This document shows, piece after piece, positions 29,437 through 42,339 of a stretch of 55,000 nucleotides of DNA (positions are counted from its first letter, which is position 1; each line of letters starts with the position of its first letter). Source of the stretch: Botryococcus braunii (taxonomy: Eukaryota; Chlorophyta; Trebouxiophyceae). Location: positions 1,150,881 to 1,205,880 of the forward strand of contig KV908337.1 in NCBI GenBank assembly GCA_002005505.1. The letters are read 5' to 3'. The position numbers were made by a program, and so were the translations under genes. The notes under the pieces were generated by a model, which was not told where the DNA came from, searched no databases, and saw only the letters and a list, made by a program, of their open reading frames with translations.

Positions 29437-30276
29437 ACCATCCAATGCTTTCACCTGTGACATCGATCAGTGAATTGCTTCGGATCAGTGAAGGCTTCAT
29501 GTGGCAGACAAACAGTGAAAGGGAGACAGTTTGGAGACAGTTTTGATCAATTCTGTTCTTCATGAAGGCTTACATGAATGCTTCAGGGGCAGTCGGCTTG
29601 TAGTGGTGAATTTGGATTCTAGATATTCATAATGTCATCTTTGAAGGAGATACAAAAATGTTGTTTCTGGAGCTTATAAGGATGAAGGATTTTCGGTGCC
29701 TGGAGGTACGGGTTGGGGGTAGGGTTTTGAAGAAACCCTAAGGGGGTTTCTGTCAAAAATGCAGGATCTCTCCAAGGGGTTTCGACGCGTTACACGTTGG
29801 CACGCTGACAACAACCTATGCCCCCCCTTATATATTATTCCCTATATATTCATTAATGGAATGTATACCGTACTGGCTGTAATTAATGTACATCATTTTT
29901 ATTTTGAACATACGAAAAAGGCAAGATAATAATTAAAAATAATAAGTAATTCGAAAAATATAGGCGGTAACTATTGAACATATCAAAACTCGGCTTCCCG
30001 AATATTTTGAGTTGTTTTTTTAATCCTAGTGCTTCAGCTGAAATCATGAAAAAAAATCATCAATATGACCCAAATTGCATCAAAGAATTTTTCGAACCAT
30101 CTCGTGACAGTTTCTGAACATTCCTGACCCTCGGGATACGAGTGCTGCCGTCTGTACCTCCGGAAAACATTGGCGGTAATTATTGAACACATCATTTGGC
30201 GCATTCCCGAGTAATTTTTGAATTGAACACCCGAATATTTTTCGTGCAATGATTACCGCCGGTACGGTATTCATAT
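29437..30276. other. AT-rich spacer with a small inverted-end repeat
   Basis: No gene seen. GGCGGTAA-(C/T)TATTGAACA occurs at 29963 and 30172, and the reverse complement of GGCGGTAATCATTG ends at 30260. The stretch 30172-30260 could therefore be an 89-bp MITE-like unit with roughly 15-bp inverted ends. No target duplication is evident. Confidence 0.35.
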
Positions 30277-30540
30277 GATTGCCAGCGTGTTACTTCCGTT
30301 ACCAAGCTCGAGCATCCCTTTCAGCAGAGGTGCTTAGTTGTGAAAGAGACCATGAAAGAGACCTTCCTATAGCTTGCCGTTGACTCGGACAGGAGGTCAC
30401 CGATTCGCCAACATGTGCATGGCCATGCACATGTTTGCAAATCGGTGATCTTCCTGTCCGAGTCAACGGCAAGCTATAGGACAGATCTTAGGCACCCATT
30501 TCAGTCAGGGCACCTAAAGATGCATCTTGCATAGTAAATG
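30277..30540. repeat. Dispersed repeat, copy 1, with 115-bp palindrome
   Basis: It begins at GCCAGCGTGTTACTTCC and resembles 33349-33540. At 30366-30480 lies a near-perfect palindrome with 57-bp arms and no loop (CCTATAGCTTGCCG... to ...CGGCAAGCTATAGG, centre at 30423); four or so positions mismatch. Copy 2 has only the right-hand arm. Confidence 0.75.
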
Positions 30541-31353
30541 CACAGCAATATCACGACAATAATTTGTTGGTACTCTGTTCATTCATCAACGGAGTATCAC
30601 AACTTATGTAAACTAAAACAGGTTTCTCTTCACCACTGTTTTGGGTAACGTACGTGACTTCCCTTATACGCATACAACAGCTTCACCTGCCCCCATTTAC
30701 AGTCGGACAACCCAAGTGTGTAGATTGCAATCCAATTGGCCCCTTCACAAACTGAGTCCCCCGGGCCCCCTTCCCCAGCACGTAGATTGCAATCCAATTG
30801 GCCTCTTAAATGAGGCAAAAATTTTGGAAGGCCCGATATTGCGAACGTCTATGCAACTATTCGCAGATCCCATCCGCGCATGCATGGCGTTTGGTGGCAA
30901 GGCCCAGCTCTGATCATGATGTAGATCAACGACTTGTATTGGCATCCGTAAGGATCCTGCACACATGTTTCGACTGTACATGTACAGTCATGAACATCCG
31001 TACATTCATATGGCAGACCACGAGATGCCATCACGATCTTTGTACCTCAACATGACCCGTGACTCACCAGATGTCTAAATCCTACCCTCCCCCCGCCCTC
31101 CCTTCACATATCGTAGCCTACGTCTAAACCCTACCCCCCCCCCCTCCCTTCACAAATCGTAGCCCACAGAGCTCTACCTGTGCAAAGTTCCAAAGACCGG
31201 TAATTGCTTATTATAGGAAATATTACATCCAGGGCCAGCCCTCATGGCTGAAGATATGACGATATAATTTTAGACAGTTATAACTGTCTAAAATCTAGAT
31301 CCACCACTAAGAGGTGGATGTTCCTGAAGCATTTATGTAGGCATTTAACGCGT
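30541..31353. other. Spacer with short tandem repeats and a palindrome
   Basis: No gene supported. TAGATTGCAATCCAATTGG occurs twice (30721 and 30783). A 49-bp unit starting GTCTAAA occurs at 31073 and 31122, C-rich, with CTAAACCCTA resembling a telomere-type repeat. A perfect 28-bp palindrome lies at 31267-31294. Confidence 0.45.
31267..31294. repeat. Perfect 28-bp palindrome
   Basis: ATTTTAGACAGTTA followed directly by its reverse complement. No run of T after it and no gene beside it, so not a terminator. Confidence 0.85.
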
Positions 31354-31668
31354 TTACCACAAACCTTGCAACACCTTCAGCGTCTTGCAAGTCTTGCAGC
31401 GTCTTGCGACCCCTTCAGCGTCTTTCAATTGCTGCCACATGAAGTGAGTAACTGATCGCACTCGTGGGTGGAAAAGGTGGCGAAACTGAGATCGGTTATG
31501 TTCTAACAATGGGCAAATAAATAGGAAATGAAACTCATCTCCCAGTATCCCTAATGAACACCTAGGACAGATCCTGTCATCACGGGGGATCACTTGCCGT
31601 CTACCAGTGTCAATTGGGAGGTCATGACATCCTAAGCGGAATTGTAAAAGGGTTTTTGCAGTCATCAC
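31354..31668 (-). pseudogene. 3' fragment of a LINE-type reverse transcriptase ORF
   Basis: About 104 residues with the look of the C-terminal zinc-knuckle region found after reverse transcriptase in many non-LTR elements (zf-RVT type): LLQFRLGCHDLPIDTGRR, then RICPRCSLGILGDEFHFLFICP and a following arginine. The pattern C-P-x-C ... D-E-x-H-F-L-F-x-C-P is characteristic. No reverse transcriptase core lies next to it, so this is a truncated relic. The call is by pattern only. Confidence 0.6.
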
Positions 31669-31760
31669 GGGGAGACATTATAATGACTCATTAGTGAGCC
31701 ACACTTTTGTGGTGACCTGGTAGTGTATGACGTTGATGGGTACGAGTTACACTTGTAAGT

Positions 31761-31800
31761 TGACTGCAACTCCTCCATAATTATGGAGGAGTTGCAGTCA
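31761..31800. repeat. Perfect 40-bp palindrome
   Basis: TGACTGCAACTCCTCCATAA is followed at once by its exact reverse complement. Could extrude a cruciform; no associated gene. Confidence 0.9.
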
Positions 31801-33348
31801 GTGTGGAGTCTGCCAGTTATGAGCAAGAGACTTCCAGTCAGAGCAGCACCGCAACAACGTCCTCAAGAAACCCGGAGTCAGGCTTCTGTACTCAACAATG
31901 CTCCTTAAGGGCGCCACACCACATCTGTCGAGGCTCCAGCAGTGCTCAACGCCCAATCGGACAAAAAATACATGCAGCTGCAGCCTCCGATGTTCCGCTG
32001 CATTTTGCCCTGAAGTGGAGTGAGAATGTTATGTATCTGCACCCATGGGAGGGACATATGGTATAAAGCACCTGGGAAGCAAGGGGTTCGAAAGACAAGA
32101 AACATTTCCAGAACAGTATTTGGAAGGGATTAATGAAGTCCAATACCTTCTACAGCTTTTGGTAATGCGCTCAGCAAGCGTTATCGTTGGTGTGTAGTTG
32201 CAGGCATTGATAGTCGCGGTCAAAGAGGTGAGCCTCAAAACACATGGACAGCGCAAATTGAGAAGGATATTGCTCTATCTGAGGACCAAGGCCGATCTGA
32301 AACCCTAATCAAACGGTGGGATTTGTGTAAAGACCGTGAGTGAACTGACGCTTTTAAACTGGGATTTGTGTAAAGACCGTGAGTGAACTGACGCTTTTAA
32401 GTTGGCTGACAAGCACATCTAGTCATAATGACGGCTAATAGCGCTCTAACATTGGTCTCAGGACAATGTAGTCAGATAACGTCTTGTCACGACAGTGGAA
32501 GTGAACTCAGGAAACACAGGACCTTTGGTTACCAAGGGAGTCTGTGCATATTGGATGTTAGGTAAGTAGTTTGATACCATAATCCCTTGGCATACCACAC
32601 TTGCCACAAGCTTGAGCAGATGGGTGTCACAGCTGCAGCCCCTTATTCTCATGACTTGATAACACGTCTTACAGGCTGGTGGCAATTAATTGCGCGATGA
32701 CATACACAATTGCACATCATCTTCACCATTGTCTCGTTTGGCTAGCTAGAATTTTCTTCGAAGAGCCCAATTGGGTACTACAATGGGTAAAAGATAACGT
32801 GCATAGGGAGTCCCCAATAACGATTGGAAACCGTGCCTCGTCAAAACATACCAATGCGTAGGTAAGAAGATACAAAGTAGTCCCTACACCAGTTCGATGC
32901 ATTGTGTTGGTCGCCAGATCCCGAGTGCTTATACGATGAATATCGTCAACACATACACAACAGATACACAGTACGTGAGGGGTACAGACAAGATAATATT
33001 GATGCCAAGCCAACCTCACAGTTACAGTCGTTGCGCTACCCTGGAGCACTTGATTTTCAATTACTTGACAACCATTCGGCTTTGACAGCATGGTCGCTGA
33101 AGTCTGTTACCTGGCTTACAGCTGTCTGTTGATGAACATGATCAGCAATAGTTCTACGTCTTTGCACGCTACCACCGTGGACACAAGTGCTTGAGTACGC
33201 TCAACTAACCAGTGCAGCCACTCCCGTTATTAGATACCTACCCAATGTAGTACACTACGCACCCAATGTGGTATACCAAGTACAGTACATGTGCTGATGC
33301 CCATAACACCAACATCTAAACATTCTGTAAGAGAAAGGGGCATTAATG
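31801..33348. other. Spacer with a 43-bp tandem duplication
   Basis: No convincing gene. A 43-bp unit is repeated head to tail at 32317-32359 and 32360-32402, each containing TTTGTGTAAAGACCGTGAG. Open frames here lack family features and splice context. Confidence 0.4.
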
Positions 33349-33540
33349 AAAAATGCCAGCGTGTTACTTCCAACACCGAGCATGCCTTTCAGCAGAGGTA
33401 CTTAGTTATGAGGAAGCCATGCACATGTTTGGTGATCTTCCTCTCCGGGTCAACGGCAAGGTGAAGGATAGATATTTTAGGCAACCATTTCATTCACATA
33501 TCTAGAGCTCCAAAAGATACATCTTGCGCAAACTACAGAG
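33349..33540. repeat. Dispersed repeat, copy 2
   Basis: Related to 30277-30540: GCCAGCGTGTTACTTCC, TTTCAGCAGAGGT, CCATGCACATGTTTG, GTCAACGGCAAG and AAGATGCATCTTGC-like stretches occur in the same order. It lacks the left arm of the palindrome in copy 1. The part after about 33530 (CAGAGTACCACAACTTATTG) matches copy 1 in inverted orientation. Confidence 0.65.
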
Positions 33541-33794
33541 TACCACAACTTATTGTCGTAATATTCCTGCAAATTTACTATTACACATAAACATTCATAA
33601 TTTACTAATTATCACTGTTTCTTACTAAAATTGTATTTTTGAGGACTTGCACGCTTTCCCAAGCTCGGAGTCAATACTTCAGCTTCAATTCTCAAGTATT
33701 GGCCACAAACACGAAACGAGTAATTGCCAGCATAGCAAAGAGCTCGCGCATATGTAATGCATGAGCAGCCTCAAAATCTGTAATGCGCGTCACA
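33541..33794. other. AT-rich spacer downstream of the 33795-35233 gene
   Basis: No gene seen. It probably includes the 3' untranslated region of the minus-strand gene to its right. Confidence 0.3.
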
Positions 33795-35233
33795 TTACAC
33801 GTCCCTTTTCCGCTTCTGCCCTGGGCTGGCCACCGGTGATTTCACTTCCTTTCCGTCACCATCACTTTGAAAAAAATCCCCACCTTCAGTTTTTATTTCG
33901 TTACCTTGCAAACCCTTTTCCTCCCCTTCCTTCTCCTCCTCTTCGTCCTCCTCATACTCGCTTGCCTCGCCTGCTCTCTCTGACTTCAGCTGTTGCGGAT
34001 CAGTCACCTCTTTGAGATACTTTTGTGCAGTTAGTCTAAAACGCTTCGTTTGGGAGAAAGGGAAAATACTACAGAGATGCATTCTGTCAAGGACCCAACA
34101 TTTCGGCCACCGTTTTGAACTATTCTCCTCCGCAAAGACGATCTGGCTTTGCCGCTTCAAAAGCAGCACCTGAAATTGTTTTGCCTTTCGTGCGTCACTA
34201 TATTCCTCGCTGTGAAAATTCTGGCGTGTGGTCTTTTGCCAAGAGTAAACCCAGTATGCTTTGGAAATAGTTTCTTTCGTGGGAAGTATAACATATTGCA
34301 AGCTGCCCCTTCCCCACTTCAATAAGGCTGTATCCTTGAGTTCAGCGCATATTAATCCATCTTTCTTGCAACAACTGAAAAGGGTTTGCAAATGCTTATG
34401 GAAGGGACTGCTGGGTGGGAGCTGCAAGTAGTGTCCAGGGGTTGGGCGAGCACCTGGTGCCGGAACATACTCAATACTGTCCACCACGTCACGCATGCAC
34501 AGGAGTTCGGTAGCAGTTTTTGTGGGTTTTGCTGGGGCAAATTGCAGCCCAGGGTAGAGGCGGGCGGTGTTAGCAGATAAAAGGGGATCCTGGCCATGCA
34601 CAGTAAAATCGTTCCAGACTCGACCCTCTACTTGGTTTCTTATGACCCGTGCAAGCACGCGCAAAGGCGGAATTGACGTGCTGTAGTTACGTTCAAATCG
34701 AAGGGCTAGATCATCGGGTTCAACCTTGGGAAAGTATACATTTATCTGGGCATTATTAGGGAGCCGTGCTGAGCCTAACAGTTCGGAAAAGTCGATTAGG
34801 AACTGGGGAACCAGCATCCCCTCAAGGCCATCCAATGCATCACTGATCTCAGTACAGTTATGGTACTCCTGCGGTAGTATCCCAGCTATACGTGCTTTCC
34901 GCATGACGATGAGGCAGCCTATCTGCAGAACTGCGAAGGTGAAACAGGCTTCTGAGAAAGATTCTGACAAAGATACCAGCTGGTTCTTAGTTGCAAGTTC
35001 CGTCCAAATACGATGTGCCAGACGAGCTAGGCCCAACAGGTCCGGTACATACCCAATCTCTTCGACAGGGCCAGTAGACTCCGACCCAAGGACCACAGAA
35101 GGGGCTGACGAAGGAGTGTCTGCCGAATCATCGGTTGTAGCCCCTGAATCATTGTCTGTAGCCGCCGACTCATCAATTGTATTGGGATTAGCTGGAGTGA
35201 TCGACTTAACTGGACCCTGTGATGGGCTTCCTC
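33795..35233 (-). CDS. Unrecognised protein with acidic tail and C-terminal basic motif (last exon)
   Basis: The frame is open from a good splice acceptor (CTTGCAG at 35234-35240 after a pyrimidine-rich run) to TAA, about 478 codons, with no ATG near the acceptor; earlier exons must lie to the right. The first 45 residues are Ser/Thr/Asp-rich. The middle 300 residues look folded (LPQEYHNCTEISDALDGLE, VYFPKVEPDDLALRFERNY, VWNDFTVHGQDPLLSANT), with scattered cysteines but no zinc pattern. Then comes an acidic run (EYEEDEEEEKEGEEK) and a basic end (KRKRD), which suggest a nuclear protein. I recognise no family. Splice acceptor, length and composition argue for a real gene. Confidence 0.6.
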
Positions 35234-35940
<707 letters not shown>

Positions 35941-37574
35941 CCACAAGGCATGCATGTCAGACGCCAGAGACGTTTAGATTTGTATAGTGATACCAACACG
36001 ATTTCCCATCCAGAGCCAAGTGGACGCTTTGCAAGTCAGCTAGCAAAGAATAGGCCTCTTGTGGAGTAGATGCCCATTTGCACACAACCACCTGGTCTGC
36101 CTTGTAGTCATGTCACACGTATGCATTTAGGTGGGCATGTGGACAAGACAGTTTCCTAGGAAGTACATCTGCTACAATCGTCTTGGACACAAAACTGGTA
36201 CGGATCAGAGAGCAAATAAACAATATCACGTTAGAAATATATCATCGTGCACATGAAGGGGGCCGGGGTGTGCACCCCTACATATCTGTGGGTGCAACAT
36301 GGTAGCACCACGACGTCGAGGTCGACCTATGTCCAAGCGTACTAAAAGTTGCAAACACAATTTAGGCTTGAGTCTGATTCTGCATAATAGTAAAAACATG
36401 CATTGCAAAGAGCGACTTTCAAGATCCCCTATCCCTCCCTTTCCAGGATCAGACTGCTGTGATTTGAAGCACAAAACAGATAGTAGCAGAAGTGTGCCTT
36501 GGATACTCTGTCTTAGCCCATGATAGTCTGAGGGTCAAGAAAAGTGTGTCCTGCTCAACAAACATGTCTGTGTATGGCACATCTCATGTGTCTTGAAGTA
36601 TTTCACGGAAACCTTCAGCAGATCAAGTTGGACACCAAATATGGTCACCTGCAGCTTTCATATCCCTCGTTCCAGGGCACACCTGTGAGGTGACAAGTTC
36701 TTCTCAGCTCGAGCACCGCAGAGCCCTGCTGAATCTTCAAGACCACTGTCTCCATTCACACCTTTCCAATATTATTCGAACATTTCAAACCCGACGACCT
36801 GTGCTAAAATATTCAGCAGATCAGGCACTAGCCCCCTAATGGCGACCAGAAGGTGGTCATTGCCTGTAAGACAAACAGGGCACCTTTCTCCCACCACTGA
36901 AAGCCAGCGTTGCAAGTTACTCGTGAGCCCCAGTTCGCGGAGCATCCAACGTATCCTACCTATGCGCCTATGTGATCAATGCTTCGTAGAGATGATCCAT
37001 CTCAAGCTGCGGGTCCACATCCTCATATCTCCATACCTTAAACTAATTGATAAACAGCCATGACAGTTCCGCTTTTGTGACCACAATGTCCCTGCTTTCC
37101 GAGGTATGGGGCACATGCACCACATACATTTGGGGGACCTATGTGTATGTATTCAATATGTTCGATTGGCTGTTCAATCAGCTGTTTGTAAATTGCACAG
37201 CATCATCTCTTGGTTCAAGAGTCCCTAAAATCTCAACCATAGCAACCGAACTCTGGCTGCCTGAGGGCCTTGCCTAGGTTAGGCCCGCACAGCAAGCAGC
37301 ACAACTGCTGAGACTTGTGCATCGGACCAGGCGCATCAGCAAAGCTGGTTACAGACCTGGTCTGCATCTAGTGAAGTCCATTGAGGCAATTTGAACTGAA
37401 TGATGAGCTGATTAAAGGTTGATTGATGCGATGAGGACTGGATGATGGACGGAATGAAGTCTGGTTGATGTGACTCAGACTGAATAATGACATGGCTCAT
37501 AGTCCTCCCACCCCCCCCCCACCCCCTCCGTCTGACATGGTTCATGCTGATCGTGGAGAAGCCTGGGCAATTAC
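35941..37574. other. No confident gene
   Basis: Scattered short open frames. A minus-strand stretch near 36780-37000 reads CPVCLTGNDHLLVAIRGL in an open frame of about 75 codons, but without clear splice sites or a family. Nothing else stands out. Confidence 0.3.
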
Positions 37575-37754
37575 CTGATGACGTCACCTGCCTGGAGGCT
37601 CGTCCACTTGCCTCTACCGCCGAGGGCATATCAGAGTCCAGCATGTCCATTGAGTCGCCGTTGCCGCTAGCTGAGATCCCAGCAACATCTTCCTGGACGT
37701 TATCTGTGTCCATGGACGTTGGTACTGTCGGATCTCCTTCCATGTCTCCTGGCC
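37575..37754 (-). CDS. Candidate exon, acidic Ser/Asp-rich protein
   Basis: 180 bp between a possible acceptor (GATTAG|GGCC, exon from 37754) and a good donor (CAG|GTAATT, exon to 37575). It encodes MEGDPTVPTSMDTDNVQED and a further Ser/Asp/Met-rich stretch, the sort of disordered region common in nuclear proteins. No partner exons were identified, so this is tentative. Confidence 0.35.
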
Positions 37755-39520
37755 CTAATCCCAGAGAGTTAATAAGGACAGATTGACAAGCAGAAACTCA
37801 TCTTTTTTCATCAATTATTGGAAAAGCAAGGGTACCTTGAGAGCCTTTGAACTTATGCACGGCTATCTGCAGTTGTAGATATACACGACAACAGCACAAA
37901 TCAGCTTGGTCGACGAACACATGAACACTGCGGCTTTCAACTGCAAGAAGATGGTAGCAACACAGCAGTATGTGACTGGTTCACTGATTTTACGTTTAGT
38001 GGAGCCGCGTATGACTAATTGCGGGCAATGACTTGGACTCCCCATGCACGCAATTTTGATCCTTTACGCAATTGGCGAGTAGTTAGAGTTCACTCATTTG
38101 TTTTCTTTTTGCAAGCATGACATGAGCAATTCTTGCGGCGCAGGTCTGCACAGACCCTTAGTTTGCTAGTTTTGTGAGCTGATAGAACGTGGTGAACACC
38201 CAATAGATGCATATACATGCACTTGTTGTCCACAATACCTTACTGGAGACATATTTAGGACTTGTCTACCATCTGATGTCAGCGCTGTATTGCACTAAAT
38301 GGGTCTAAATAACAGTGGCACCTACCAAACACACCACTGACTCCTTGAAAGAGCCGAGCCAATCAGTGGGATGTTGACTTTTGACACACATCATGTTTCC
38401 AGCACAGCACTCTTAAGCTCGGATACCCCGGTCTCTGCCATTACACTATTTGACATCACAAATAAAGACGCACTTCTTGGATTGGGGGCAGAAAAGGAAT
38501 GCTTACGTTAAGACCTTGACTACCAAAACTATCCTCTTGAATTTCCAACACTGTAACAGTGATACGGGCTAAGCTGTTTAACTTATTTGGCATCCAAGAG
38601 TCAGCTTAGTGTCACTTCACAGACCCTGAAGTCCGACAGACACTCCAAAAGTACTTAACTCCTGAAAACCATACATTTGGGGATGCTTTTTAGAATAACA
38701 ACCACCTAGCAGCCATTTCTAGCCTTCATAAATGTAGCTATCATGGGTAGGCCTCCCAGTAAATCCGCTCCAGACAATCACTAGGAAGCAGCATTTGTAA
38801 TTCAAAATACAGAACACATAGCCCTCCATACAATGATGCAAACAGCTTAAAGTCTCATTTGATGCTGTATAGTTTTTGTATTGGAAGGTTCTCGATGTGT
38901 ATCAGCACGGTGGTGGGGGGCCAAGGGGGCGATGGTATACAAGTGACGTACTGCTTGTCTGACCCCACTTACTGTTTCTGGCAAGTGGTGCGTAAGCTGT
39001 GTACAGACGATTTCCACAAGATTGAAATGATGGATGAATGATACCTTTAGATGTCGTACAACCTTCCGCCGTACGGATCTGGAAAAGCTCCCTTCCGTTC
39101 CTACCGCACAAGGCCCTTCACTGCAGGTTCAAGCTCCCTGCACAGTAACAAAATATTAAATCTTTTGCTACACCATATACGCACTGTTTGTTCAAGAGAC
39201 CCAACTGACCCTGCAAAAACCGCCAATAGTCACCTCTGGAACGCGTCCTTTTGTGCCGGCCCGTGGAGTTCAATAGAACTTAATCACACAGAAGTAAATT
39301 TTTCAGTTGGCATATTGGAATAGTTTTGTCAAAGGCCAATCTCGTTCCCGAAGGTCCATTGGGTTTGTCTGAGGCATAGTGGACCGACTCAGGTCCGTCT
39401 GTCTGAGGACTCCTCGGTGAGCACTCCTCAATGAAGAGTCCCCAGGGGGGACCGCTGTGGCGGTCCCCAAGGGCTGAGGGGCCGGGCTCCCGAATCGGTC
39501 CCCTTGAAACCCCCTCACTG

Positions 39521-39553
39521 AGTTGCTAGGCTGAGGGCCTCAGCCTAGCAACT
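39521..39553. repeat. Perfect hairpin with 16-bp arms
   Basis: AGTTGCTAGGCTGAGG, a single G, then the exact reverse complement. It ends a 200-bp stretch (39340-39553) rich in GGTCCCC/GGGGACC-type inverted repeats, possibly a small fold-back element. Confidence 0.85.
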
Positions 39554-42242
39554 ACTAGTAGAAACTCTGTCCCGAGTATTTGCAGTACATACGTCTTTAC
39601 TGTTTACTCTGTTTTGTCCCTGTCTGATATAAGGGCTTTGTGGTTCATACATTCTGCCAACAGCTAGTCCGACTTACACTCGTATGAATGCATAAAGAGG
39701 GTATTGCCATGACTCAAAAACACACTACTGACTTGCATACACGTACACGGGATTCTGTTTCAGACACTGATCACATCTGAAAACAGAAATCCCACCCAAA
39801 CCTACAGACACAGGTACGGTGGGGACCCCTTGGGCATGTTAACACAACAGTTTCCACTATTATAACAGTGGACTCACTATTACCTAGTGTACTCATTCAC
39901 ATGTTGGGGAAGACAAACTTCACTCCCATACCACATCTTCATCTACGTGTACATCCACAGTTTGTTGGGAGATGCTGTGGATCCATCCAGATGTCGGGGT
40001 CGCCCACAACAAACCAGGAACCAAGTGTATGCACATTGGTATGTCTGTGCTTTTCTTCAAGGGCTTGGTTATGCTGGGTGGAGACAGAGAAACTTCGTGT
40101 GTGTATGTGGGCCAAGGGGAATATTGGTGGTGTTTACATAATCTCTTTTCCGCGTGTGCCGGGTCATGCCCACTTTAACCTTTTTCTAACTACTTGTGGC
40201 AACACCGACTATCAGTGATAGTATCACAGAACAATCCCATCCAAACGGGATCAGCTCTATACAACAGAGGACGGCCAGGACTGCTGGCCCAGGAGTCCTC
40301 AGTTGGAGCTGTTGGTAACGCCTTTTCACTTGAGCATGGGCACGGGCTGAGCGTGTGGGCTGGGTACGTGGTAGCAGGTTCGTGAGTTCATCGGATATGA
40401 GCGGAGGAGCAATTGGGGGGGGGGGGACTGCACATGGCTGACGGCCTGGCATGAATGGTAGATTTTGGTAGATCGGTTGGTGTGAGTGGGGAGCATTGGG
40501 CGTGGGCGTAGGGGGTTTTTTTGGGGGGGAGGGGGGGGGGAATGAAATTCGCGAACGGGCTTGCGTGTCCTCATTGTGGGAGTCCCACTGGGACACGGAG
40601 AAGGGAGCACGGAGCGGCCCATTTGTGACTTGAAGAGGCCCAAACCCAAAAACAGATGTGATCATTGAATGGATCCATAATAAGTCAAGAACAAGGTTTG
40701 TCTGGGGCAAAGTGCTGGCACAGCTTCCCCGGCCTGTACTGGGAGCAGATCGAAGACCCTCCTAGTTTCAGTCCCTCACGCAATCACCTGCTTACTAACA
40801 AAATCGCTACAGTAGCTCCTTTTAGCCTTTTTATATTTGCTTTACGACAAGGAGCATGCACATCTGGGTATGGACGCCTACAACACACATTCATAGGGTG
40901 AAATGCTCACACCTGTACAACCGGGAGCTTTTATATTGGAGGAAACCAGAGGCCGCCAAGTCCTTTCGTCCAAGAGTTTATTTCTGAAAAAATTTTGCAA
41001 ACTTTGATCAAAAAAGAGGATTTTAAACTTATCTGGTTTCAGATGAAGCATATCCTAACCGCAAGGCACGTCCGCAAAAACGTGTTGGTGCCTCTATAGG
41101 ATGTATCCCAGGGATCCTGGGACAACCACGGTTGCAGGAAATAGGTTACTGTCCTACATGCTGGTACCAGTACGCCTAGCCAACTGACTTCTCCCTGTAT
41201 GGGCCATGGATACACATGATGGAAACACAGGAGGATAATAACTGGTCATGACAAGTCGTTATGTGGCCAACTGCAGATCCAGCTCGAGCTCGTCATGATC
41301 ATCTCCATATTCCAACGAGGATTGCAGTGAGCCTTCTGTTTGAGGGAGCTGAATATGTGGGGCAACCACATCATTCACTCCACCTCAGGGCGACGTATGC
41401 ACATGATTACCACATGGTAATGATTGGCCGGCATGACTATGTCTGCCATGTCCGCAACGCTGTTCTCACGTCATCTCAGCGGCATGTACCGGAATCAGAC
41501 TTTTCCATGCAAGCTCAAACGTAGCAAGAGTTCTCGTCGCCCATGGCAGGACTGACCAGGCCTCTGTCTTTATGCATGGGAGGAAACATATATGATCTCT
41601 ACGTCAACAATATCGACTCTCATCCTCTCATTATAATCATGGTCGCCCAGCCCCCAACATTTCGTGTCAGGTGTGGCTGCCATGTGTGCTAGATAGGCAG
41701 ATCCGTCATGCCGTCTTGCTGGCGCAACAACAGGATCATGTGACCTTGCGTCTTTCAGCTAATAAATCCGGATTTATTACCACGGATCCGTGGTACATGC
41801 ACACCAGGACAAAAAGATTGTGCAACCACTACCTTATGGCTTTGCTTTTGCCAGCTCACCTTAAGCTGGGTTCAAGCTCGAAATGCGAGCAAATTCAGCT
41901 TATGGGCTGTACGTTTCAGGAGCACAGTAATCAGCCGTCCTTTTTATCCTAAAGAACATACGACCGATGTAAAGTTCACCCCTCCGAAAGTTCATTCTCC
42001 TCAAATCGCACTGTTTTTGCTGGGTGCGCGCACTCGCACCTTTACAGGCCCTCTCAGCGGGTGTGCAAAGAAGGATCTCCCGATGATCCAGTGAACAGAG
42101 TCAACGTTGTCGAGAGCTTTCAGCCATGAAAGTCAAAAGATAAAAAAGAAACAGTCGGCTGTCTTAACACAAGTAGAAAAGTCCACGAGCATGCCAGAAT
42201 ACGGCCGATTACGTTGGTTTTATGCAAAACAAGCTCTAGGCC

Positions 42243-42243
<1 letters not shown>

Positions 42244-42335
<92 letters not shown>
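42244..42335. repeat. (CA)n microsatellite
   Basis: About 92 bp of almost pure CA/AC dinucleotide. Confidence 0.95.

Positions 42336-42339
<4 letters not shown>

Noticed and set aside
31081..31160. CTAAACCCTA as an interstitial telomere
   Set aside because: Only about one and a half units inside a C-rich 49-bp tandem repeat; not enough for a telomeric tract.
31267..31294. Palindrome as a transcription terminator
   Set aside because: Eukaryotic context, no T run after it and no gene ending beside it.
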